Assembly: GCA_020086605.1 (NCBI GenBank)
Contig: JACBWW010000015.1
Location: forward strand, 22,433,225-22,497,224
Direction of reading: 5' to 3'
Length of the DNA stretch: 64,000 nucleotides
Source: Lanius collurio
Lineage: Eukaryota; Chordata; Aves; Passeriformes; Laniidae
Shown: positions 38,968 to 52,100 of the stretch, piece after piece
Layout: the number at the start of each line of letters is the position of its first letter
Position numbering within the stretch: the first letter of the stretch is position 1
The notes under the pieces: generated by a model
What the model saw: the letters and a program-made list of their open reading frames with translations, nothing else
Told to the model about the DNA's origin: nothing
The model's database searches: none
Made by a program: the position numbers and the translations under genes

Positions 38968-41900
38968 TATGAACACGCTAAATCATTCAAACAAGACCTT
39001 AAATGATTTATTGACTGCATTTTTGACACATAAAGTCTTTGTGCACTTAAGAGTTGATGGTCTTACTTCAAAACTTGATGCAAAAGCAACTAGGATATGC
39101 TGGGTTTGCTTCTCTTTGGAGATTCTAAAGGGGGGTGCAGAAGAGTATTATTGGCATGCTTAATGAGACACATCCATTATTAGAGGCAATTGATAATAAT
39201 ACTTTTTATGTAAATTACTACCTCTGCTATTTATGATGTGGTAGCACGACTATGATTATCGATGTTGTGTTTAGATACCCAATGAATGTTAATACTGTCA
39301 TCATAATGGTGACTGGGAGAGGAACTAAGGCTTTCGTTCGGTAGATTAAAATACAAGAAGGAGATAAGTCTGTTCCTCAATTTTTTTGAGAAGTCACTGT
39401 CAATCAAGTGCTGCCTTACATTTCATCTGCTGGAAATATTTTCCTTTCCACTCATGCTCAGCTGCAGCTCAACTACATCACATCCAACTATGTGAATTTT
39501 TAGATTTTCCTCATTCACATTCAGGAAATATTTCATTTGCAAAATTAAAATGATTAAGACTCTCTCCAGTTTCATAAGGGTTATTTAAGGATGACAGTCA
39601 GTCACTAGTGGCTTGGACTGGATTCAAACCAGTGACGTAAACATGGGACATTCTGTAATCTGTTATCATTTCCTGAGCAAAACACAGTGATGTTTTACAT
39701 GTTCACATCAAGGAAAAGCATGTAATTTGATCAAACTGCAAGTGCAAACTTCTTGGCAGAGCCTGAGGGAAAGCAATGACAATAAAATGAATAGGCAGGT
39801 TGTCAAGAGAAGCGAAAGTATTTTCAACTGCAAAATTTTAAAGCAAGTGTTGCAGTGAAGAGGCTGAAAATATTGTCTGCAACAGTGCCCATGGCTATCC
39901 TGGAGGTAAAGGATTAGTTTCTGAACTGCAGACATGCTATTATTAAATGAATTCAGATAAGAGTTAAATTCATTCATTTACTTAACTCAATGGCTGGCAA
40001 GGGAGCAAGTCCTCAGTGATGTAAAATGGAATTGGAGCTATGACAATTTCTAGCATGAGTGTCTCACCCTAGAAGTATTTATTTTACTTGAAAAAGTAAA
40101 TACAGTTTATATGTAAATGAGAGGCAGCTTGCCAGTTCTGTATAATTTGTCAATATGGATGCTAATTTCACAATAGAGCAATCTCTATTCTAGAATAATA
40201 ACAGGACTTCGTCCCACCAACTCTTGCTATTATGGTGGTAGAACCAGAGGAACAGCTGGCCACATTTCATACGATACTTTTCTTCATATAATTTCTTTGA
40301 TATGTTTCCTGGTCTCTTTCAACATAATGAGTGATGCTAAGAGCTAAATAAAATTCTAGGACATCAATTAAAAGCCAGCTTTTCCATGGGTTTTCACGTA
40401 ATAATCTTGTTTGCAACTGGATATGGGTGTAGATTAAAAATACTACTTTATAAATGTGATTCTAAAACTACTCCTGCCTTTTTGTTTTTTCATTACAAAG
40501 GGATTTTACTCCAGGATGCAGAAAACATTATGGAGCTTAAATCTGTCATATGAAGAGTTTCTTGGGGAGAACTTCCCTTCTTAAGAGTTTGAGATATAAA
40601 TCCAGATTCTTTGATTTATTCCCACTCTTGATAGCACTGGCCTCAATCTGGAAACTTGACTTTTAAGGATGTGAAACAAGCCTTAAAGCACCTTTAAAAG
40701 TGAGAATGCTCAATCTGTTTCAAAGTGTCATAAAACCATAATGCAGGCTATAGACATATTTTTCAAAAAGGACACATTTAAAGTGTTTTCTTAGACACAA
40801 CACTGAATTAAATCACTTCACCTAAGAGCTACCAAGAGAAAAAGATGAAGAAAATGAATAAGAGCATAATTCATTTTCACTTCACCTTCTCCTTGAAACT
40901 TTTGAATTTATTTTGTTTTCATTTTCTTCTGACCTCATCAACACTGATTTACAGTTTTTCAGTTGACTAACAAACAGATCCATCAGGATTGCAATATGTG
41001 AGACTCTTTTGATAAAGCTTTCTAATAATCTTTTTTCAAATAATTTTGTTTGTAATAATGTCTTTAATAAAAACAATGCATCTTTTGTGTTATATATGCA
41101 TCCTGTGATATAGGTTTAAATTGCCTAGACTTGATCTCAATATAAAGCTTAGAAGCATCTGTTCTAACAATTATTCTAAACCTCTGTGTCTTAGGCCTGA
41201 ACTTAACTGGTGAGGTATTTAACTTACTTAATGAAGTCTTGTTTGGTTTAGCTTTGTATTGTTTATCTCAAATTCTTGTCTATCCTGTCAATATTATTAA
41301 TGTCCTCTTTGGGGCTATAACTCTACTAATTTTTCATATCCCTTAGCCTTGCCTGTCTTATTTCCTGCTGTCTGCTAGACATAATCTCTTCACCCCTGCA
41401 GAAAGCAATGGATATTATTCAGGAACATAATAAAAGCACACAGTTGGGCTTGGCTCTGATCTACCAAAATGCCATGGATATCACTGGAATTTTAGCCTCT
41501 GCTTAAAAATAAGGCAGTGTCAAAAGACTCAAGTGTTTTTCAGACTAGGATAATTAGAAGATAGTAACCTAGCAATCACAGCAGTAACAACATTTATTTG
41601 AACTGAAAAGTCAATTGCCATAATTAAAAACAAAAGAGTACATTAGTTGGCTTAGGATAACTGACAAGGGTCAGCTTGGACCATACCAACAATATTAAAA
41701 ATGGAGAACCAGTACTTTCCCAGAAAAATTTCTTTTTCATATTCTTAGTGTCACTTTAGTATTTACAAGGTCATTTGCCAATATTAAGACAGGCAGAATA
41801 AAGCATATGCCAGCCCCATACTGTTGCTTGAAATATCTATGGAGCACAAGGCTGAAGTGCAGGTAGACATTTCAACTTTTTCCTAATGCTTCTTCCTTGC

Positions 41901-43239
41901 CACCAACTACTGCAGTGGTCAGTAACCACATGGTCAGACACAGGCTACAGAGCTGGGATGATTTTTAGTCTGACACCATACTTCAGTTCTTATCCTATAA
42001 AACCAAAAGACCCAAATGCCACATCACTGTGCACTGCCAAAACATCACTCATGTTCAAGCCTCATCTACCAATCTTATTTAGGAAACTATCTTTATGAAG
42101 GATAGCAGACATCACACAAGCCTGACTAATCTATTTAAACTTCAACACATTTTAAATAACTAAACACGTTCCATTGTTCTATTATTATTTTAGGCTTGGT
42201 TTTAACTGTTTGTCTGAATCAGGTCCTGTACATAATTACTCTCAACATCAGTACTTGAAACTTAAATCCCCCATAAACAGCCCCGTGCCTTCAGAAACTA
42301 TAAAACACGAAATATTCCCTCCAACATTATGTACCTCACTCAATGTTAAATCAAGCTCAGAAGCCCAAAGACGGTTTTAAATAAATTAAAAAACAAAATC
42401 CCAAATCACCCTTATTTTATTTAACTGATAAAGGTGAGTTGCCTCACCTTCCTTTCACTGAAGAAGTTGAGGGGAAAAACGCCTTTCCTTCACACTAAGA
42501 ATAAATATGCAGCACCTATTTCCTCCAGTTTGCTGCATGTCTCTCCAGTAGCCTGCAAAACTTGTAATAGGGATTTATAAGCCACATTCTCTTTGACAGG
42601 GAAAAGTTAATAGCTTTTAAGAAAGTAAGGGAACATGAGTATCTTGTGAAGGAGGATGTAGCTGGAACTTCCACAAGTCATGCCTATGCAAAAGGTAAGG
42701 ATGTTAAACCTGAACTCTGTAGGTCTTTGACTAAAGCTATTTTTTTTCCTTCTAAATGTATTGTTCATTAAATGAATTTGTATTTCTTAAAGGACTTATC
42801 ATAATGCTGTCTTAGCAAGCAGCACATATGAAATTTGTGGTCTTCTGTGTGAATACAGGTCATGGACACACACACCACATATTTTATAGTCGCAACTTGC
42901 AATCTTTCAGATCTCTGTACCATTTATTATTCCTGTTATCATCTCAGAATATTTTTATGAGCCAAGGTACCTTTTTTTTTTTTTTCCAATCACAAGGAAT
43001 ACAGCTAGAAAATATACCAAAAGCAACATTCACATTTTCCATGAAAAAGTTCCACAGAATACAGATAAAGGTGCCCTTGATGTTTCCAAAATGCATATTC
43101 CCTTGACACTAATGTGTCAACTAACTTGGAAAGAAAAATGAAAAACCCGATGCTTCTAAAAAGACTTTAAAAAAAAATTGTTGGTCCAAGATACACTTTA
43201 GAAAAACTCTTATCTTACTACATTTTCCAGTGAATGAAA

Positions 43240-43254
43240 AAAAAATATATATAT
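43240..43254. repeat. Short AT dinucleotide run
   Basis: A run followed by ATATATATAT. A similar short AT run with a perfect 14-base palindrome (CCATATATATATGG) lies at 43705-43718. Both are ordinary AT-rich intron features. Confidence 0.7.
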
Positions 43255-45191
43255 CTGGCCTGCTCTGCCAGGTTATCAGGCAATTCAGTTTTGTATTCTC
43301 TGGTAAGAATAACTCTGAAAGAAGAAAAATAAGGAAGGAAAAAATTCTTCAGTTTCTATCATACATTTCACCAAAATAATGCTATTTGATCATCATGTAA
43401 GGAAGTGGAGCACAAAATCATGACTCAAAAAACCAAGAAAAGAAATACAGATACATTTAAATTGACAGTGCTGAGGTTTATACTTCTGAGACATTCACAA
43501 GGAAGTGACTGATGTCTATGTTTGTAGATAGGTATGGAAGTGGCTGATAGAGAATTTAGGCATTATTACTTCTATATGGGTGTCTCCTTATCAAAAAAAA
43601 CAGTATAAAGTCAAATATTACCTAATTTGATTGTCAATAGTTAAATGTAGTTTTTCATATATTTAATTTGATTTCTGAGAAGAAACTGAAATAGATATCC
43701 TATACCATATATATATGGATATACACATGAAAGATTTGATTTCAGCACTGCAATCTCTTTTTCTCCCTCCTCTCAAAGTTAGTTTGCCTAAATTTCTTTA
43801 GGTGCAAGATTTTTCAGTTCACCCCATTGATTGATCTTTTTTCTTAAGTAAACACTGACCTTTCTGCTCTCACCTTTCTCTCGAGGTGACACAGCCCTGT
43901 CTTCGAAAAAGCAGACATGTTAATTTTACCCAGAAGCTGACAACCTGGCATTTCCCAATAAATGACCTAATCAAACAGGCTTATAGCACTAAAACTGTGA
44001 TGGCAGTTAGCTTGGTCATTAGTTTAGCTGTTTTCTTGTGTTTCTTCTGGCAGGCATTTCACATCAACTTAAGAGGCCAGCAGCTCTCCTGATCTGAATA
44101 ATGCCAGGCAGTTCTGAGCTTGTGTAGGGGGATACAAAAAAAACCCCACAAACTCCATCAGAAAATAAGAGGTCAGCCTTCAAATGCTATTTTTTGGAGA
44201 GAGGTAAAAGTATAACTTCCAGCACACTACATTTGTGTTGCCATACTTTAAACAGCACTGTCCACTAACTGTGCACTTACAATGGCTTTTACTTTGTTGA
44301 GCTATTATTTGATTTTTGCACGATGCTTTTCAACACAGATTGCTTTGGCATATCAGCAAGAAATTTTTTTCTTTTTTTTTTTGCAAGTAGGAGTAGATAA
44401 TTTTGCGAACAATATGTAGAAGAATGACCTAAATACAGCAAGGGGGTCACAGGTAGGAGTGCAAATTCTCATCTCCAGATCTTTGATACAGTGGGTGCAA
44501 GCTTGTCTCACAGTACATCTGTGCATTAGGCTCACTCGAATGGGGAGACAGCTTCTGTGTCTAACACCCTTCCTGAAATCAGTTGTCCACAAAAAGATAA
44601 GTCAGTGGTATTTGAAGAAAAAAAGACTTATTTTTCCTGTTTTAGGTGGGTGGAGAGCATCAACCTCTTTTGCACAAGCTTCTAGAAACCCATCAAATGT
44701 CTCTAATTTCTGCAGTAGGACCTTAGCAAGGATTTGACTGTAGGCTGAAAGAAAAGCTCATTGCTGATATTCTATCTCTACCAAAAACCCCCATGCACAT
44801 GGAAAATGTTCAAGGGTATTTCTTGGACTCAGGCTGCCTCCTCTTTAGTCAGTGTAAAAATTTGTGAGGTCTCTAGGAGAAAATTCTCTCCGCACTATGA
44901 AAGGACAGATTTTAAATTTATAGTACCAATAAAACTAAGACAAGTTTACACAACTGCAGTTCTGCCTCATAGTGAAGCATTTTCATCCAAAACTATTTAA
45001 GGAAAATATATACAATTCTTCATCTACAGTCAGACAAATAAAAGTGCATTTACAGTAAACAGGCAACATAAGATATTTAACAACAATCCAAAAAGAGGCT
45101 ATAAACCCAACACTTTTAACTTTAATGGAGACAGAAAAGCTGCAATTTCATGATTTGCCATAAATGCCATGCAGCACGGAGTTTCCTTTAC

Positions 45192-45207
45192 AAAAAAAAA
45201 AAAAAAA
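45192..45207 (+). repeat. A16 homopolymer
   Basis: A run of 16 A between unremarkable intron segments. It lies about 200 bases left of the GC-richer patch at 45400-45680, so it is not a tail of that patch in plus orientation. Confidence 0.88.
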
Positions 45208-45399
45208 TAGTCAAAATGAAACACAAAATAATTCATGCCACAGTGAAGACAGGAAAAGATGCTGTAAAAGAATCAGATATGTAGTTAGAAGGAAAAAAGA
45301 CATCTAGGAAAGGAAATATAGATAGCAGTTTGATCTGAAGACAAAACAATGAGTTAGCCTGTGCAATACCAGGATGCCTTAAGACAAGGAAGAAATCAC

Positions 45400-45680
45400 A
45401 GCAAGGGCTTTAAGAGGCAGGGAAGGCTGCTCCCCTTCACTTTGCCAGAAACTGATGGGAACCACCAAAACTGCTGTGAAAGACTGAAACCAGCCCACTG
45501 CCTTTCTCCCCCTAATAACCTGAATAGCTAGCAGGCAGCCTTGGCTGCAGCATTATAAGGCTCAGGTTGCCACATGTCTCTGGTGTTGAGGAGTAACACC
45601 CCTCTCTTGCCAAGGAGGATCTTGCTAATCCTATTCTAGCACAGCTGCCAGGCACCTGGTTTTTTCAGTTTATATTATCT
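45400..45680. other. GC-richer patch of unknown nature
   Basis: Contains GGCAGGGAAGGCTGCTCCCC, GGCAGCCTTGGCTGCAGC and CACAGCTGCCAGGCACCTGG. No open frame of note, no CR1 motif and no LTR end pair seen. Listed because composition changes clearly here. Confidence 0.4.
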
Positions 45681-48600
45681 GGGTTTAGATGTCAGTCCAA
45701 GACTTAGGAACAGAGCTGTAGTTGCACCTATTGCATTCCTCAGACTCTTAACTAGTCAGTGCTACACTGCTGCCAGCAATCCTTTTCTGGGGGTGGTAGC
45801 AGAGAAGTATGCATATGGTAGAGCTTAGGAGTATTTACCATCTAGCTGGTGCTCTCTTTCCCCCTGCCTTTCCTACAGCTTTGCTGTACTCAAACTGGAG
45901 AAATCAGCAAAGTACAGCGATTATCTTCAGAATATTTTATTAGTAGAAACAGTGTTGCACAGTAATTGTTCTTTTCACACAGTTCACCAGTGATTATCAG
46001 AGCTCAGAATTAAATTCTGTTATTATTGCTGGTAGGAGAATCATTGCTGACCACAAATGTGGGTGCAGCAATGAGGGAAAGCAAGAGAAGATAAAACCAC
46101 ATAGTAAGAAATAAGGCTTGTGGAACATCAAATTTTGCAACCTATCAGATATAATTACAGAGGCATGAAGCTCTTTGAGAAAGAAAAGTGATAAAGTTGA
46201 TAACTATAGTCCATCTTGAAACAATGTCAAGTTTTGAAAGTTGTGGTTTAAAGTGTTTAACCTCAGTCATTCACAAATATGCTGCTAAATCCTGCAGCCA
46301 AATATTACACTTATTCACTGATTTCAGCCACTGGAATAAATGAAGATAAACAAATGAATGAGGATATGTAAAAGGAATTACACTCACACAACAGCTTCTC
46401 ACCATGCTTGAACACTTCTGATGTGGTACATTACAACTGAGAATTAGAATTAAGAATTAGGGGCAAACCCCCCTCAATATCTCAGAATAATTTTAATGGA
46501 ATCTTACAGGAATGCACATGTCAATGGACAGACACATCTAGATATATTAACACACATTTGATGAACACGAGCAAGTCAAAGACCTTTGCTTACAAACAAG
46601 GCCACAAATTTAGAGTACGTGCATTTCCACTTACTCAGATTTCCACAATCAAGGTCTGATTTTTATAAAAGTTCCACGAAGAGACAAAATCAACGGAAAT
46701 CAAAGTCTCATTAGATCAATTCTTACTGGGTAAAACAAGTCAATCACTTTACATCCAGAGGACAAAACATAGAGCTTTTTGACCTGTAAAAAAACCCTGA
46801 AAAACTCTGTGTCCACAGATTTGTAGTTCTAGTTTTATCTGGAATGAGCACAGAACAGCAAGACACAGCGCAGAGGTCAAGTGAACTTGAGAATATGGTA
46901 TCCACAGAGACAAATTTCTCCTACCTTTCTTCTACCCATGTCAATTAGGCGGAACTCACATCCAGGAATTAGGGAAAAGGAAGAGGCCAAGTTGTCAGTA
47001 AACAGGAGAAAAAGAAAGAGATAGAAAGATTATTCCCTGCCTAAGTATTGAGGGATGTAAAGAAGAAACAACTGAAGAAGGAACTGGAAGGCCACCTAAG
47101 TTCACCAGTCTTACAAGGCAAAGGAATCGTAGCTATTCAAACTTTGAAGACAGACTTTTGGCTCACATGAATGTATCAAATCATAATATTCCCATGCTAA
47201 GCAAACCACCACCAGATTACAACCCGATGCATTTTATTTTAAAGATGTGACTGTACTGAATGAAGGAGTTGGTTTCTGGCTGTTAAAAGCAGACAAATCT
47301 ACTTTAAATACAGGTCAAGGGGGTTTAGAGCATTCTGTGCCTGGATCCACTTAGAAGTAAGAAAAAGTATTCTTTGGGTTTTTTCCTACTTGGCTGTTTG
47401 TTTCTTGGGACTTTTCTCACTAAGTTTGAAATCTGTAATGGCAGTGTGGTTCTCCCCTTATGATTTAATCCATTAGAAAATTTATATTGGGCATAGTTCC
47501 ATCTCATACACCACAATATTCAAATCAGATGAACTCAAACATATACATGAATCAGGCTTCCATATTAAAACATTTCATTTAGTTAACAGGAACACATTAC
47601 TTGATTTATTATAATCCCATGGCACATCAGTAGCCCACAAATGTCATGTTACAATATTTAACAAAAGATATACTATTAAATAAAGTATTCGTGAATAAAT
47701 CAGCAGTGATTTGTCTGCAATGTCTAAGCATGAGAAAAGAATTTGGCTGCTGACTTTGTTCCTTTTGGTACAGGATACAAATGCAAAATACATTTTTAAA
47801 TTTTCAATTATGTTGCAAGTTGCAGAGTTTGTCATTGGCATTATTAAGCTGACATTTATCCTTTTTTCAAACAGCTCTGCCTAATAAAATTGCCTATCTT
47901 TTTTAACTACATAGCTTTCCTATACACATGAGGCTTTAAATGTATTTTAAATATTAAAAAAACTTTTCATTAAAATGCAGAAACAGGGGTGAGTGAGCTA
48001 CTAAAAAAGGCTTTACTCTGTCTCCTTTAGTTTTATGTGGAAGCATTAATCAAAACCTTCATTAATATTGCATGAATTCAGAGCTTTAACACAATTGGAA
48101 TGCACATTACTTCTTATTTACAATATATTTATTGTAAGGTACTCCATTTAACAGAAAAAATAGGAATCTGAAGATATTTCTGCACACAAAGAAAGTGCTA
48201 TATTGCAGAACTCACACTCCAGGCAAACTTCTGGATTTACAAAGTGGAAAATTGAAATTCTGTATGAATCCCAAGCAGCATTTCCAAAAATCTGCATTTG
48301 ATATAACTGTGAGTGACTGATTATTGAATGCTCAGGATTTATGGTTAAGGCTTCTTTTTTCCTTCCAAGATTTGGGGTGAAAAAACATGCACTGTTGACA
48401 GATAGAAAAATCCACAACCTTCAGGAAACCAGGTGAAGTTAAACAGAATTATCAACTGTGCTGCTAAATACATAATTATGGGGGAAACAACATGCCTCTT
48501 TTAGATTAAAGTCACAAGTAGCAGAAGCTGTCATGGCATGTAGGGGAAAATTCTTTTCTAGATAACCAATGTTAAATGACAAAAATGATAAGAAGAAAGA

Positions 48601-48689
48601 AACAGTTTCACATTAGCAGGATATTAATAATATCCTGGTATCTGCACTCATCTCCTGAGCTCTGCTGTTTGACATATTCATACAGTGTC

Positions 48690-49178
48690 AAGGAAAGCTG
48701 ATGAAGAACAGAGTGGCAAAGTTCGTGTATTGTGCTAAATAATTCAATTGAATAAACATGAAAATGGACAACAAAGAATCCAGATAGAGCTCGCAGTACT
48801 GAGCAACTGTGGTACAGTAACAGATGTTGTTCAATATTGACAAAGGTGAAGTAATGGACATTTTAAAAAAACTATTTTAACTGTAACAGGCCAAAAACCA
48901 GGAGGGAAGGGTGGTGTCCCAGATTTGCATTAACATCAAAACCTTAAAGGGCTTCATAAAGCATAAAGAAAAATCCATTAATCCAGGTTTGTTAAACACA
49001 AAGCCACTATTCTTATTTTGAGAAGCCTTTAAAACCTGCACTCCTGGAAGGTGCAATAGAGCTCGTGGAGGGACTAACATGTTTTTTTGTTCTTACTTTG
49101 GCATTTCCTATCAGTCTCCTTATCAGTGAAGTGTATTGGACTAGAGGACCCTCTCAACCCCTTCTCATACAGTCTGAA
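48690..49178 (+). mobile_element. Old, diverged CR1-like fragment(s)
   Basis: The left part (about 48690-48870) has GCTGATGAAGAAC, ATATTGACAAAGGTGAAGTAATGG, resembling the CR1/L3 segment that precedes the 3' UTR (normally GCTGATGAC... and ...GACAAGTGTAAAGTAATGCAC). The right part ends with TATTGGACTAGAGGACCCTC and TCATACAGTCTGA, the position of the usual GGACTAGATGACC tail. The middle is not recognisable, so these may be one old insertion or two. Plus orientation. Confidence 0.5.
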
Positions 49179-52100
49179 ATAGATTTGTTGCCATCAAAAT
49201 CAGGCTTTTCTTGTTTGTTATTAAATACTGTCATTACCTTTCTGTGATAATAATATTACACTTCATAGTACTAAAACACTATGTGCAAATACTCATGCTT
49301 TCTCCCCTTCCCATTAATACAACTCCATTTATTTCTCCTAAATACTGCCTCCCTTCCCATGCCTACAACTCTTGCATACCCAGACAGAAGCTTCACAAAT
49401 TGGAAAGGTTTCTTTTCTTAGGAAAAAATTGGTTCTACTAGATTAGTCCTGCTCTACATATAAAGAAAAAGTCAAAAAGTCAGAAATTACTTTTGGAAAA
49501 ATACCATCTGGAAAAATGGCATCCTATGGGAATAACTTCATTGAGGTCGAAATTTCACTTGTGGATTCAAACAGGTAGTTAAAATTTCACTAAAAGGCTT
49601 TTCAGAATCAAAGGAAGGAGAGGACTTGAGATCAGGCTTTTAACTGGAGAAAAAAGACTGCACAGCAGACAATTTTTATAAGATAAGTAGAATGTCACAA
49701 AACTTTCATGGAATTGCATAATTTTTCCCCTCAAAAGGATTCATTAATATCTTCTGGCTATGATGTCTTGAATTGGAAGCAGCAACACAAAAATGAACAG
49801 CTAGATATGAAACCCAGACCTAATCTGTGAACTCCAGTCAATATTGCAACTGTACTGAGCGACCCAGGTTATGTAAGTAAGCATACTGAATTTATATTCC
49901 TGGTTCACTTGTATGGTGTGGGCTTAGAATTTACTGTTATGTGAATTTTGTAAGCAGCGGGTCCGGTTATTTGCCTCTGCTAGAAACCCACTTGAGCATT
50001 TTCATTATATGTATCACACTCCGTGAAATTAAAGGACTTTCTAACATTTAAGTGTCATCCTGTGGGGATACAGAGCATTTAATTTTCAGTATTTTTATTT
50101 GGTTTTGTCAATTCGCTACATATATAAAGTACAAAGCTGATCTATATTTACACTGGATGATGTAAGACAACTGCTTAGCTCATACCTTCTCCAGGACTTT
50201 CATTAAGAATGGAATTTATGTAGTTTGGGTTTCACTGCACTCAGATATTTTTCAGTTCAGAATGAGTTTATATTTGTTTACAAAACTATACTAGAAACAT
50301 GATGATAACTTCACCATCCCAGAAAGCAAAAAAGAAACTAATTCAATAGTAGTTCCTCCTGAAAAAAGCTGAGCTATTATGTTAGTGTGAAAAAGACTAA
50401 TAGAAAATTTAGAACTTAATGGAATGTTTTAGATTTATATAATTTGTCTTATTTTACAAAATATAAATGAACCTTTCCTATCCCAAACCTTCCCTAACAC
50501 ACTCACTAATACTTGAAATACATTAAATCCACTTTGTAATTTCTAGATTATAGCTCTCTTTCTTCTAATTCAGATGTCTAAGGTGGTAAATTTGCAGGAA
50601 ACACCTTTAAATGTTAGTCGAGTAGTATTTCCAAGTATCATGCATGAAATTTAATTTGAAAGTTGAACTGAAAATTTCTTATAAAGCATGTTTGACTGTA
50701 TAAAATTTGCAGATTTTTTCATTTGAGATTGTTTGTGCAACCTGCAAACCAGAGGTTCCTCTAATCCAAGGTAGACCGAATTGCTGATGTTGGTGGTGGA
50801 AGGGGTGTATTTCAAGAAGGGACAAGACAGTAAAGCACCGTAAATTTATTCTAATAAAACTACACACATTCTGTAAATATGAAACCAAAAGGCTCTTGAG
50901 GAGGACACTGGTCTGAGGAAGCTACAAACGTCATGGGGAACAATTTGTGTCATGGTCCAGGTCAAGCTCCTCCCTTTACCTCATTATGCCCATCTGTTTA
51001 GAATTAACTATTTGGGATCCAATTTCATTCTGTCTTGGTAATTACACATCAGAGCCCCAGTGCTAATGAGATACCAATTATGCATTTTAAAGCAGTTCTG
51101 TGTTTAGTGACAGTCTAGCAGGCTGAGAAATGAATAAGGAATGTTAAAAAGAGAGGTGCAATGTTAGGATTTAGAAAAGATGCATTACACTTAAATAGAG
51201 GCAACTTCTTTCCTCGCTCAGAATAAAAATATGTAAAAGTATTTTCTTATGGTAAAGAAACATCAAGGCCTATAAACACTAAGGCAAAGAAATATGATGA
51301 GATAATCCTATCTATTTGTGTGTACATATATATAAAACTGCTTGCAGATATCAACGAAGATGATATGTGCACAGATCTGGTGCACAAAAGCTCATATTGT
51401 GAATGATGGGAAGCATGAAATCTACACTACCTAAGGGAGCTCTGGCTTTTTTTGAATCAAAGCACGAAAAGGAAATGTCTCCATTCCAGGATGCTGTACA
51501 ACCTGAACTTGATGTTGAGGATGTTGTTTACAGCTTCTGATGCCTCCTCACCTCTGATACTGCTGTGCAGATACGGACACCATTATTACTGTAGGACTTA
51601 ACAATTTTTCCAGTTTTCTCTCCGTGTACAGGAGTTGTCTTGGCCTGTCTTTACAACCCATGAATGCCTTAGTTATATGGATGGCCATTGCAGTTAACCA
51701 AGGTTTTCCTATATGTACAACAGACTTAACAGGTAACAGCTAATTATCAGACGAGATAATTTCAGGCAATCAGCTCAATTCCTTAAAGAGAGTAAGAAAA
51801 AAAGACAATTTCTATTGAGGTGTTAAGCTGCATAGAAATTTAAGCACAGTAGAAGGACAACAATGGGATTGATTAGAAGCTATGATATGTTCACGGATCA
51901 TGCTGGGAATCTCTGGTAAGCACAATGCATCTTCAATGCAAATCAATATAGACAGTCTGACAATGATCCTTGAGAAAGGAAGTGCAATCAAGCCGCTGCT
52001 CCAAAAGACGGAGCCAGTCCAGCAGTGAGCTCATGGGTTCTTTCTTCACAGCATCTACAGGAGTGAGGAATTCGTCTGATAATTAGAGCAGTTCAAATGA

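Larger units (their letters stand above)
38968..48689. other. Intron stretch with little recognisable content
   Basis: AT-rich sequence with short AT runs near 43240 and 43705, an A16 run at 45192 and the GC-richer patch at 45400-45680. The segment 47640-47880 looks unusually complex for its AT content (see findings). No gene recognised. Confidence 0.6.

Noticed and set aside
39601..39640. Small hairpin with GATTCAAACC resembling a tRNA T-arm
   Set aside because: No acceptor, D or anticodon arms can be placed around it. It is only a short chance stem.
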